A DNA stretch of 64,000 nt, taken from the NCBI GenBank assembly GCA_026075535.2, contig AP026540.1:2666001-2730000 (forward strand), read 5' to 3'. Positions 32,958-44,254 of the stretch are shown in pieces. How positions within the stretch are numbered: position 1 is the stretch's first letter; the number at the start of each line of letters is the position of its first letter. Made by a program: the position numbers and the translations under genes. Under the pieces are notes generated by a model. The model was not told where the DNA came from. It did no database searches and saw nothing but the letters and a program-made list of their open reading frames with translations. The stretch is from Tricholoma matsutake (lineage: Eukaryota > Basidiomycota > Agaricomycetes > Agaricales > Tricholomataceae).

Positions 32958-33275
32958 TTGACTGTCAAAATGTGCCTAGCAATGCGCCAGGTTCTATGGC
33001 TGCAAATGCTCACTTCCAAACTTGGCATTCCATACTCTGGACCCACCAAACTCAATGTAGATAACCAAGGTGCAATCGACTACTCAAACAATGCCATTAA
33101 CCACAGCTGCATGAAACATATTGATATCCAGCATCATTTCATATGTGAGAAACTAATCTCTCATGAGATCAACATTCAGTACTGTGCAACAGACGACAAC
33201 CTAGCAGACATATTCACCAAGGCACTGCCAAGACCAAAACACAAGGATCTTGTCAAGCACATAGGTATGGTGTAG
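32958..33275 (+). pseudogene. copia-D RNase H C-terminal part, plus-strand half
   Basis: Encodes the end of a Ty1/copia polyprotein: RQVLWLQMLTSKLGIP, VDNQGAIDYSNNAINHS, HIDIQHHFI and NLADIFTKALPRPKHKDLV. It stops at TAG. The polypurine tract AAGGGGGAG and the 3' LTR follow. It begins in mid-RNase H exactly where the minus-strand copia half at 34953 leaves off (VALSLM), apart from a few missing codons, so both are likely parts of one element. Confidence 0.8.
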
Positions 33276-33289
33276 GTGTCAAGGGGGAG

Positions 33290-33499
33290 TGTTGAATAGG
33301 TGATTGTAGCATTAGGCGACACTGACACTGACACCGAATATAGTAGTAATGATGTGCCCACAGATTATTCATAGCGGGACATTCTGATTACTGATTGTGA
33401 TTAGTAATCAACACATCAAATGCTTGTATAAATAGTTGTTGTAGATAAACACAATAATAAGTCCATTTATACTATAATCAAGTCCTCAGAGTCTCAACA
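33290..33499 (+). repeat. copia-D 3' LTR
   Basis: 210 bp, TGTTGAATAGG to AGTCTCAACA, after a polypurine tract (33281-33289). It is followed by CAGAT, which is also the flank (read in element sense) of the LTR at 39972-40171. The two LTRs are roughly 90% alike with one 10-bp gap. Confidence 0.82.
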
Positions 33500-34202
33500 C
33501 AGATATTGGTACAGTCATCATATAGTTGCATGTAGAGACCATGATGTAGACAAGCACAACAGCTGCAAGTTCTGAGTTCTCAGTAGCCTGGGGGTTTTTT
33601 TTTTTGGATGTATGTCTCATCTGATCTAATGTTGGGCCACAGCAGTTTCAGTTTACTTTGAAAATGTCTCATCTTATTTAATTGACCCCCTCGCTCAAAT
33701 GCGAGGTGATCTAAGTAATACAATCTAGTCCCCCAAGGGGCTGTAACTACTAATTTGAAATAAAACAAAACAAACAAAATAAAAACCACCCTCATAAATA
33801 TGAGGTGTATTGTGCTGGTCATTGCTCCCTGTTGTCTTCCCCTGTCATGCGCAGTCATCCCTGTTCCCTACCCCATTACCCCATGAGTAGCTGCTCACAG
33901 TGGTGGTGAGGGGTGCTTGCATCATCATCATCATCCCTCCTCTCATCCCTCTGTCCCCTGTCTCCCTCACATGCTGGTACCTCTCATGCAGCACACCTTT
34001 CTACCCCATGAGCAATGGCTTGTGGCAGTGGTTGGGGTGCTTTCATGGGGCAGGTGCCATCATTGTCCTCTCCTCTGTTGTACATCCTTATTCTCCCACC
34101 CCCTCCCAACCACCATACATGGTAGGGGTGGTCATCATGGTCCTCACTGTCTCCCACTTGTCCTGTGCATTAGCACCCAATCCAACCCACAAGCAGTGGC
34201 TC
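33500..34202. repeat. Flank of copia-D with hairpins and modules
   Basis: No gene. Short hairpins with C/G-rich stems occur at about 33683-33700 (CCTCGCTCAAATGCGAGG), 33730 and 33787, then modules of the GAGCAGTTGCTC type near 33885, 34008 and 34190. The block ends in AGCAGTGGCTC, where a hAT-like end begins. Confidence 0.5.
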
Positions 34203-34436
34203 TAGTGTTTGAAGGTCCAGCTCAGTCCAGTTTTTTTCCATCTTAGGATGGAACTGGAACTGGAACCAGTTCAATTACATTCAAAAGTTAAATAAAACTG
34301 GACCAAACTGCATGTAGTCAGTTCACTGCAGTTTGGTCTGGCTTGACCACAACCAGTTGTTGACTGACTCACGTCAGTCTAAACTGATGTTATCTACACA
34401 ATTATATACATACCAATAATATTCTAGAGTAAAATA
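34203..34436 (+). mobile_element. hAT-like left terminus
   Basis: TAGTGTTTGAAGGTCCAGC starts at 34203 after the 8-bp flank AGTGGCTC, with subterminal CAGTCCAG, CTGGAACTGG and TGGACC words to about 34375. The opposite end with the same flank lies to the left (32335), so the order is reversed relative to an intact insertion. Confidence 0.55.
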
Positions 34437-34952
34437 ATGCCCCTCGCAGGCAGGAGCCTGTGAGCGGGCATGTAGATAATAGAATTAAAAAAGAAAAGAA
34501 AACCCCCCACCTCACAGGATATGTGAGGAGGGGGAGTCAGCTATCAAAAGAAAGAAAAAAGCCTCCCGCATTTGGAGCAAGAGGGATCCAGTGTTGGTGT
34601 TATCATCCAGCATTGGTTGGCATCTGGCATTGGTCCAGCATTTGCATTGGCAATGGCGTTGTTGATGGCATTGTCACTTGCCACCCCATTGTTGACTTCT
34701 GCTGCCCTCATCATTTGCTGCCTTTGTTGTTGTCTGGTCTTCATTGGCCAGCATTGGTGTTTGTGTTGTTGTCCACTCCCCTTGTCATCTGGCATTGGCG
34801 CTGTCATCTGGCGCCCATCTCCTGTCATTGTTGTGCAGTTGGTGGTCCCCATTGGTGGTCATTTGTTCACAGCAGTGGTGTGGGTGGTGAGTCATCTCCA
34901 CAGTCATTGTCATCAGAAATGGGATCCATTATCACCCTGTGAGCAGGGGCAT
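34437..34952. repeat. Hairpin/GGCATT repeat between copia-D and hAT pieces
   Basis: Starts ATGCCCCTCGCAGG and ends CCTGTGAGCAGGGGCAT, an imperfect inverted pair. Inside are hairpins (CCACCTCACAGGATATGTGAGG near 34507) and GGCATT-rich sequence. Open frames on both strands are composition artefacts. It abuts the broken RNase H of copia-D at about 34952. Confidence 0.45.
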
Positions 34953-37900
34953 TAATGATAATGCTACTGTCGGCTGCTTCTTTGATTGCCACAAGATTGG
35001 GCCACCTGCAAGCTGGAAGCAGTATCCAGAAATAGATTTTTGATCATTGATGTTTGATCCCCAATTGGCATCCAAATAAGCAGTGGGTTTGACTTCTCCC
35101 CTTTTTTGGTAGACGATACCAAGATTGTGAGTACCATTAAGATATTGAAATACATGTTTGACGGCAGTCCAATGAGTAGGTCTGGGATTGCTCATGAACT
35201 GGCTGAGTGTTTGTACCGCAAATGAAATGTTGGGTCACGTGCCAATTGCCGCATACATGAGTGATCCAATCACACTGCAATATTTGGGGATATCATGGTG
35301 CTCATCATCAGGTGTTTTGATCAGTTTGATATTAGGGTCCAATGGTGTGCTGACAGGGTGTGAATCTGTCATTTCAAATTTCTCCAGGACCCTTTTGATA
35401 TACTGATGCTGCATTATTTTAAGGGTACTAGCCTCCATGTCCCTTTCCAACTCCAATCCTACAATCTGCTTTGCCTCCCCCAGGTCTGTGATTGTGAAGA
35501 ATTTTGATAGCTCGGCTTTCATTCCTGTGATGACATCACTGTCTGATCCAAGAATGGTCATGTCATCAATGTGTACTGAGGTGATGATCAGATCTTGATC
35601 GGTATGCCTGATATAGATGCATTGATCAGAGAAGAGCCATGTGAAATTCATCTGCAGGAATGTCTGGTTAAGTTTGTTGTTCCAAGCTCAGCCAGCCTGT
35701 TTTAGCCCATAGAGAGGCAGTAATAACTGTAGAACTCGTCCTGTGCCATCATCATATTCAGGGGGTTGCATCATGAAAATCACCTCCTCTAATTTCCCAT
35801 TCAGGTATGCCCCTACCACATCAACCACGTGGATCTCAAGACCCAGTTTGGTTGCAAGCACTATCAATAGCTGGAATATTTCCAGCCACATGACCAGTGC
35901 AAATGTTTCCACAAAATCTATCCCAGGGATTTGGGAAAACCCCTTTGCCACGAGTCTGGCTTTGTGTTTGGTGATTTCTACAACATGATTGCATTTGATG
36001 CGATAGACCCATTTGCTCACGATGGCTTGGTGGTCTGAGGGTAGGTCAACTAATTTGAATGTACCTCTTTTGGTTAATTGCATCATTTCAGCATCCATAG
36101 CCATCTTCCACTTTGGCCAATCTGATCGATCTTTGGCTTCTTTTACCATAAGTGGGTCATCCTCCAGTGTCACCCCAATCATTGCGTAGTCCACCATTAT
36201 GTAGCCAGCTTTCTCCACTACTGGTACTTGGTGTTGCCATTCCTTTGGCCCACGTGAGTTTGGGTTGTTAAGCATCCTATAATTTATGAGTGGTTGTGTG
36301 AGGATGCGCGCTGACCTTTCCTGGGGTACTGGAATTTGTGATGGTGATGTGAGATTTGATGGTGATTCAGGTATGTGATGCATTGCTTCCCCTCCTGGTG
36401 CTCACTCACCCAAAGTCTGCTTGTCATTTTCTCCACTCTCCCCCTCAAGCTGCATAGGGTGAGTTACCTCCACTTCATCATATTCACTGAAAATACCACA
36501 TTTTGAGAGGTGAGGGTTTGATGGGTTTGGGAGGCATAGTACCTGTATCCTTTTGTACCATCAGCTATTCCCACAAAAATAAATTGGCATGATTTCAGAT
36601 CCAGTTTGGATCTTTTCCCATCCTGCTGCAGAACCCAGCACATTCTGCCAAATTCCTCCAAGTGTGATATGTCTGGTTTCTTTCCCCAGAGGACTTTGTC
36701 AGGTACCTTATGATCCTTGATCAATTGCGTGGGAGATCTATTTTTGAGATGGGTTGTGTAAGCAATCACTTCTCTCCAAAGAGAGTGTGGGAGCACGTGC
36801 TGATGCAGCATTGCATGCGTGTGTTCTACCAGTGTTCAGTTTAATCGTTCAGCAATTCCATTCTGGGAAGGCAGTGAGGGGTGGTGACATCTAGTTGGAT
36901 TCCATTGTCCAGCAGAAATTTCTTGAACTCCTTGCTAAGAAATTCCCTTGCTCCATTGATGTGAAGTTTCTTGAGTTTGCACCCAGTTTGAGTTTTGATG
37001 AAATTCTTGTACTGTTTGAACTTTGTTAGCGCTTCAGATTTTTGTTTCAAAAAATAGGTCATTGTGCATCGTGCCTTTCCATCAGTGAATGTTATGAAAT
37101 ACCAGTCTCCCCCTGGAGCCTGAGTGCATGCTGGTCCCCACAGATCACTAACAGTCAGATCTCTGATCTCTTTGATCTCCAACTTGCTTTCTTTGGGAAA
37201 TGGCTGGACTTGATGCTTTGCAGTGATACACACCTGGCATTGCGAAGCTGGTTCCACCATTCTATCCACCTCCATTCCCAAAACCATTTCCTTTTCTCTG
37301 AGCATTTTTACTGAACCCATGTTCAGATGCCCAAAAATTCTGTGCCATTCGTCCCATGTTCTCCCATGTTTGGCAGTGTATGCTTGGTTGTGTTTGGCAA
37401 TACCTTTGACATTCATATCAAATAACTGGTTCGTGACCTGGTCTTCCATGATGATTGCTCCATTGGGCAATTGGAATCTGACTCCTGGCACCATGAATAA
37501 AACAGCTGCCCCAGCCTCAAGTGTGCATGAAATTGAAATGAGGTTGAATGGTGTGTCAGGGGCATGTGCCACATCCTTGAGAGTGATTTTGGATATTTTT
37601 CCTCCCATGGTGCATTCCAGCTGTATTGAACCTCGTCCAAGCACAGGTGCCTTTCTGAATCTGGAAATCTGGTGTCCAGGAGTAGGGGTGTAGTCAATAA
37701 AAATTTCTCAGTTTTGAGCAATGTGAGATGTGCATGGCAAATCAGCTAACCAAGAGTCTGGTGAGACAGCCAGTGCTATATCCTTCCCATCATCCCCATA
37801 GAACATGAATTTGTCATTGGCCACCGCATTTGCTTCCATCGTGCCCTTCTGCTTCTCTCCCAATTTCCACTTTCCTAATTTGGACTTCTTCTTACATTGC

Positions 37901-38029
37901 CAGCCTATGTGCCCCTTTTCCCTGCATTCAAAGCATGTGGTATTGGGATTGTACTTCCCATGCTTGCCTATTAAGGCCATATCGTCAGCATTACACATGT
38001 TAATCCATTGATCATGTTCAAGGATGCGC
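34953..38029 (-). pseudogene. copia-D pol (protease, integrase, RT, part of RNase H)
   Basis: Minus-strand Ty1/copia polyprotein, decayed. From 38029 down: Gag CCHC knuckle (CFECREKGHIGWQC), protease with the catalytic triad altered (SWLADLPCTSHI instead of DSGAT), integrase finger (WHRIFGHLNMG, CQVCITAKH), core (LTVSDLWGPA, then INGAREF), RT (KARLVAKGFSQIPGIDF; HIDD for YVDD; YGLKQAG) and the first part of RNase H (YLDANWGSNINDQKSISGYC). TGA stops follow KQAG and IGT, where related elements have arginine. The fragment ends in VALSLM at about 34953; the rest is on the plus strand at 32958-33275. Confidence 0.85.
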
Positions 38030-39389
38030 TGATGATGCTCAACCTGGAAACCCAAACAAAACCCACAAAATGGCTTCGAATGGTATAACGCGAGTCAGAG
38101 GAAGGATGCAAGGCCCTCTAGATGTCACCTGTCAGACTGACCATCAAATAGTCATAAAACAACTGCTTGTCGAAGCAGTTCGAGGCTAAAAGAATGTGTT
38201 TCGAGGACTTGCGATGATTTGTGAGGTGTTGCAATGATTTTCGAGATGTCGCGATATTTTTTGAAGATGTTTTGAGGAATTTCGAGTGCGCAAATATGTT
38301 CGGACGCAAGATCAGGGGACTAGACAAGTAGTAGAAGTGAAGAAAAGGCTAATCGAGGGAAGCGAGAGCAAAAATAGCATAATGCGAGGAATTTCAAGGA
38401 ATTTCAAGGAAGTTTAGCATAAAACACCAAACTTCGGACTGAATAAGACTAAACTGTACTCTCAAATCACTGTGATCTGGGAGGAAGACAATGACTTTCT
38501 TGTTTTTCTTTGTATCTAGTACATCTTTTTATATAAAATAAAGAAAGTACCTAAAAAGGCTAGAGAACATGAGGCAAACATGTGGAAAACTCAAGGCAAA
38601 AGACAATATAAGTATATCAGAACAATAAAGCGAGCCTAGAAGGGGTGAATATAACACATGATGAAGAAATAATAAGAAAGAATAGCTAAAACTGGACTGT
38701 CCTTGTTATAAATTGAATAAAAGATCAGAAACTGCTTCAAGCGGATGGTATGCGTGCACATGCAGTCAAAATGTGTTTGATATACTCGATATAGTGTCCC
38801 ATGTGTCCAGCATGTGTCCAAAGATCATTCAAACAGGAAATACTGTGTCTGACGATGTTTTTCAAGGTTCGATGTTTTCCGAAGATTTTCGAAGATTCTT
38901 CGGACTTTGTTCATGGCCCGATATCGGTGCGATATTGTTCGACAATGGTAGGGAATACGTCTGGCATGTGTGCAATGATTATTCGGATGGCAATATAGTG
39001 TCCGATGTCAATTTGCGATGTTCGATGATTTTTGAAGTCGGTCGAGGAAATATCGGACTTGTTCGAAGGCCGATATCGCTGTGATATTGCTCGATACTGG
39101 TTCGGAACTCGTCGACGATGCTCCAAGTGTATATCCCAAGCTGACCAAAGGTTGGGGGAGTTGTACTATAGCGGCCAAAGGCATACGAAGAATTTCGAGG
39201 TGTCGCGAAGAGTTTCGAAGCATTGCAAAGGATTTCGAAGCATTCTCGTGACTTTGTAGAGCTTTGTAGAGCGTCGTAGAGCTTCAGAGGGGTTCGTATG
39301 GGTTCATAGAGGTTCGTATGGGTTCATAGAGCTTCGACGATGCTTGTAGATGTGATTTTCCGAGCTTGAATGACAAGGTGGACCTATCA
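38030..39389 (-). mobile_element. Repeat-F, TCGA-rich insertion (copy 2)
   Basis: A 1360-bp insertion in the gag of copia-D, flanked by a 4-bp duplication GCGC (38026-38029, 39390-39393). Removing it with one GCGC brings the gag codons on both sides into one frame, reading VRILEHDQW. Minus-strand ends are TGATAGGTC and GTTGAGCATCATCA, as in the copy at 12597-13780. The outer parts are full of TTCGAAG/TTCGAGG words; the middle (38430-38720) is AT-rich. No ORF. A solo LTR or a non-autonomous DNA element are both possible. Confidence 0.65.
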
Positions 39390-39902
39390 GCGCACGATCA
39401 GTTTCGGGGTGTCCATTAAGGCTGTTGTGTCAATAGAGGCAATATAATTGTTCCAGGCTTTGGGAAGTGAGCTTAGCAGAATAATAGAAAATTCTTCCCC
39501 ATCAATTTTCTGTCCCATTGTGCAGCTCCTGGTAGCCATGCAACGTCCTAATGTGTTCCTTGATGGGTGTCAATTCTTCACATTGAGCCTGAAATAACTT
39601 TTGTTGTGCCAACACAATGCCAAGCATAATGACTTCAGCGCATCCCACACTTCCTTCAACGTTGTTGAACTTGCGACATATACCCTTAATCAGATCATAG
39701 ATAGCACCATCCTATCCTTCTTTACCCATGCTGCTTTTGCTGCCTCATCTGATGGCTGAATAGTCGATCTGTCAACATATTCCCACTAATCTTGTCCCAT
39801 CAAGATATCCATCATTTTGATCTTCCATACGGCGTAATTCTCAGCTCCTGTCAAGGGTTCAATCCGGTAAATGTTTGTGTGTGTGTTTGATGTGTCTGTC
39901 AT
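39390..39902 (-). pseudogene. copia-D Gag N-terminus
   Basis: Starts near MTDTSNTHTN (ATG at 39902), followed by YRIEPLTGAENYAVWKIKMM, the typical start of Ty1/copia Gag of the UBN2/DUF4219 type, then DEAAKAAWVKKDRMVLSMI and TLKEVWDALKSLC. Several stops interrupt it. It continues across repeat-F into the CCHC region at 38029. Confidence 0.78.
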
Positions 39903-39959
39903 TTTGAAAGTGGCTCGGTGTGTTAAGAGTGAGTGTATGTGGAAATTCAGTTAAGCTCA

Positions 39960-39971
39960 GGGCCCATAACC
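39960..39971 (-). promoter_or_regulatory. copia-D primer-binding site (half initiator tRNA-Met)
   Basis: Directly next to the 5' LTR the minus strand reads GGTTATGGGCCC, a 12-nt complement of the anticodon stem-loop of eukaryotic initiator tRNA-Met (GGGCCCAUAACC). Drosophila copia primes from such a half-tRNA (established). The same site is in copia-C. Confidence 0.7.
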
Positions 39972-40171
39972 TGTTGAGACTCTGAGGACTTGATTATAGT
40001 ATAAATGGACTTATTATTGTGTTTATCTACAATGACTACTTATACAAGCATTTGATGTGTTGATCGCTAATCACAATCGGTAATTAGAATGTCCTGCTAT
40101 GAATAATCTGTGAGTGCATCATTATGGTGTCAGTGTTGGTGTTGCCTAATGCTACAATCGCTTATTCAACA
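39972..40171 (-). repeat. copia-D 5' LTR
   Basis: 200 bp; in element sense TGTTGAATAAGC to AGTCTCAACA. The outer flank in element sense is CAGAT (rc of 40172-40176), equal to the flank of the plus-strand LTR at 33290-33499. Contains TTGTATAAGTAG as a possible TATA. Confidence 0.82.
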
Positions 40172-40760
40172 ATCTGTACCATACCATCAAGGGTGTTGAA
40201 GTTGGACTGTATGGATGGTGTATGGACCACTGTATCTGTCACAGCACTGTATAATGCTATAATATGGATGGTGCACAGCCCTAATTCTTTGCTTACATCA
40301 CACAGAAGATCATGAACATGTGAAGATAATTGTGGCCCATAATCATCTAGTAATTGTGCTCAATAATTGTCACAGTCAAGGTGATTTGGATTATCATCAC
40401 AATATTTTGTACATAATCATGCAATAATTGCCCTACTTTGACTGCTACTATTGACATCATGGACATGACTACTCCCAACATTGCTATCAACACTGCTGCA
40501 CCACATTGGTCATCATTCCTGGGGATGAGCACACTGTTCCCTTCATTCCACACCTTTTCCCTGTGCTTTTTTGGTATATAACACATATATGTGCATATAG
40601 AGTGTTAATACACAGTTAGGATGCCTCTTGACTTTGTACCACCACCATCTCAAAAAAACTCCCATGGTTCAAGGACCAAAGGAGGAGAGGAGGAGGCAGA
40701 ACATAAAGTAGAGAATAGCATAAAACTACACGTTCCAGAGCTACAAACATACATAGAACT
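40172..40760. other. Intergenic before the LINE
   Basis: AT-rich, rich in ATAATTG/CAATAAT words; no recognised gene. The last 140 bp (from about 40620) may be the LINE 5' untranslated region, as an open frame there runs into ORF1. Confidence 0.4.
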
Positions 40761-42559
40761 ATGTCTCAACCCCCTGGACCCACACCCCTACAAACGAGAC
40801 AAAAAACCAGCGCAACAACCAAGAAAACACAAAAAGAGCTAGAAAACCTGGACAGAATGAACACCGATGTGCGAACAAAAGAACAGGCCATCATGTTCCT
40901 GATGGCAAAAGAATATCTAGTCCCCGGTAAACCCATTGATCTGCAGACTATATCTCATGTACTACTACAGTTCGGGCATGCGGCTGTCAGCCTTAGAATG
41001 CCAAGAACCCTAATGGACGGGATAAGAGTGGTCGCTTTCCTATTGGCCAAAGCTAGCTCACACCAGATGGCCACCGAAATCACTGCATCAATCAAAAATC
41101 AACTCCAAGAATACATGGAATCATTCACTGCCAACGTGGAAACCATGCGAGATGCTGTAGAACATGTAACTGGAGTGGCAAAGGAAATAACAGGAAAAAT
41201 GGACAACCTAAAGGATGGCTTCCAAGAGTCAGCAGAACAAATAGCGCAAGCGACCCAAGACCTCACCGACATAAACAAGAATGCAAACACAGCGACGACA
41301 CCCCACCACACCCATCAGAACGCAACATATGCAACAATAACACAACAACAGATCCCCCCAGCACACACGTTGGTCATAACAAGGGGAGAAATAACTGACA
41401 AGCAGATACTGATTCAGAAAGATCCAAATGCCACTGACAATGTACTGGAATCCCTCACAGAAAAAGACCTAGTAGCAAAAGCAAACATGGCCCTTGACCT
41501 CATGGGGATTGCAGCAGCTGATAAACCGCTGGAAACAACTTTCGTCGGAGCAAAGAAACTACACAATGGGAATGTACTCTACCAACTGAACACCAGAGAT
41601 GCAGCAACCTGGATAAAGCAGACAGACGTACAAAATGCCTTCATAACAAACTATGGCGGCACATCCAATGTGCAAAACAAACTATACTATGTTATAGCCA
41701 AGTTCGTCCCCACGACCTTCGACACAGGATCCAGCTATGCACATGCCAAGGTAGAAGAAGATAGCACATTAAGTACTAATGCTATAGGCTATTCAAAATA
41801 CATCAAACTGATGCACCTACAAACCAGCAACCAAAAAGTCCCCCATGTAGTATTCGGCTTCAATGAACGTAATGGGGTGAATACAGCAATCAAATATGGC
41901 ATGTTCGTGGAGGGAAAACACGTGAACATACGTAAAATGCTAACCAAACTGCAAAGATGCCTACGATGCCAGAAATTTGGACACTATGTACCTGACTGCA
42001 AAGCAAACATGGATACCTGTGCACAATGCAGTGGAGAGCACCAAATGGCACAGTGCATAATCACAGACACAGCATCATTCTGCTGCACAAAGATCCAAGT
42101 GTGTATCCTGGAGAATAAGTACAATTTTTTCCTGACTGCGATACCACGCATGTGGACATTCTAAACGAGCCAGATACGACCACAGACTATCGACATCAGC
42201 ACCAATACCAACACCAAAACCACCAACACCAATGGAACATGGGATGGAGTGCACACCCTGAAGACCAAAGGAACCAACAAATATTCATGGATGACTGGCA
42301 TACTGTACGACGACGTGGCAGACCCCCCAGCCTACACAACAGACCACAAGATAATGGATGGCCCATGAAACCAGCACAGACGACACTAGACACCTATATC
42401 AACAATACACAGACAAACGGCCAGCACCAACAAAACCAAAGATGCAACCCAATACAACAAAATGCACTATGGGGAGGCATGGACACGCACGAACAACACA
42501 CAGAACTGCAAATGGAGGCGGCAACGAACAGGGAACCCTCCCCCCTCAAATATGTCTGA
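40761..42559 (+). pseudogene. LINE ORF1 (Gag-like, CCHC), frameshifted
   Basis: Starts MSQPPGPTPLQTRQKTSATT. The first 440 residues contain a helical region (about 100-180: ITASIKNQLQEYMESFTANV, then VAKEITGKMDNLKDGF). They end in CCHC-type fingers (CLRCQKFGHYVPDC, CAQCSGEHQMAQC). A frameshift near 42090-42110 moves the frame; the second part (HVDILNEP to EPSPLKYV) is Gln/Asn/His-rich and ends at 42559. The stop overlaps the start of ORF2 in the 8 bases ATGTCTGA, suggesting coupled re-initiation. ORF1 proteins bind the element RNA. Confidence 0.82.
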
Positions 42560-44002
42560 AAACCAAGAACAGGAAGTAACCCAGAGACCACTACAAATCT
42601 GGCAACAAAACGTCAACAAATCCCTCCTAAGCCAGCTCGATCTACTACAAAGCCTGAAACGAAACACCTATGATGTGTGCGTGGTACAAGAACCATACAT
42701 TGATTTTAAGGGCCACACACAAGCTAATCAAAACTGGACAACAATATACCCCAACATGCATCAAAAACACCCAGATAAAACAAGATCTATTATCCTCATT
42801 AATGCTGACCTCTTGACGGACGCATGGAAACAAATTGACTTTGAACACCCAGACATCACTGCAATCAAAATACAAGGTGAATTTGGTATGCTACACATCA
42901 TCAATGTCTACAACAATGGAGACAATAACGGCGCACTAATGCACATATCCGCATTCATGCGAGATTGAGAAAGACAGAGACACACAGCGAACACGCTCCA
43001 CACTATGTGGTTGGGAGACTTCAACTGACACCACCCGCTATGGGACAAACCCCGAAATGTACACCTATTCACAAAGGAAAACCTCGACCTAACACAACTG
43101 CTGCTCAACATGCTAGGATGCCACAATATGAAAATGGCACTCCCCCCGCACATGCCAACATTATGATCACACAGCACAGGCAACCACACCCGGGTTGACA
43201 ACATATTCTGCACAGAGGAACTCATGGACGCGATAATAAAATGCAACACTGACGATGCAAAGCGACCAATAAAAACCAACCACTACCCAATCATCACACA
43301 AATCGACATACACATGCCGAAGACAGCATGGAAACCAAGATGGAACTTCAGACTGACTGACTGGACAAAGTTGGTAAACACACTGAAAGACAACCTCGCT
43401 AATTTTCCCCCACCAATGGAAATAGAGACGGTACAGGAATTCGAGGACAAGCTCAAAATGCTGAATGAAATGATACAAGACATGATCAAGAAACATGTCA
43501 AACTGACAACACCAAGCCCATACTCGAAGAGGTGGTGGTCAAAATATCTAGCAAATGAGAAGAAAAAAATGCAACAACTCAGAGGATGATCAAAATACCA
43601 CCATCAAAACAACCAACACCCAGTACATGAGGAATACCGATGCCAATGCAACCACTACTCGGAAAAGATATGAACGGCGAAAGCAGAACACTGGATAGCA
43701 TGGTTAGAGGGGCTCGATCAATCCAGCATATGGCAGGCAAGCAGATTAGTAACATCACCAGTGACCGATGCAGGAAAAGCTAGAACCCCAACACTACAAG
43801 TCAAAGACCCAGTGACAAAAAGAGTAGTAAGAGAAGTGGCAGACAACTGCAGCAAGGGCCAAATATTCTACGACACCTTCTTTCCACTGCCAAACCTGAC
43901 ACCAACAGCAATACCACAGGACTATCGATATCTGCCACCACGATGGAAGTTCACAAACGTCACCGATGAACAGATACACCGAGCAATCAAAAGGATGAAG
44001 CC

Positions 44003-44229
44003 TGTAAGCCTATCACACTTGTTATGACATATTTACTGCTTACATCAGGATTCTTCGGTACTGTTGATTACTCACTTCCCCTTAACCAATAACCACGATC
44101 TACACATAATTACCTCTAGTCATTGCAATACCACGCCATGTCTTATTGCTCAGTGTGATTTGAAGTAAGTCTTATAATTCCCTTCTCTTTATAGTGCTCA
44201 TCTATCTCCACGCAGGAGATAGACTCACA
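44003..44229 (+). repeat. gypsy-B 5' LTR
   Basis: 227 bp, TGTAAGCCTATC to GATAGACTCACA. It is followed by a T-run and GATAACAATTATGAC; I could not assign a primer-binding site. It differs from the 3' LTR at six CpG-derived sites only. Confidence 0.92.
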
Positions 44230-44254
44230 CTTTTTTTTTGATAACAATTATGAC

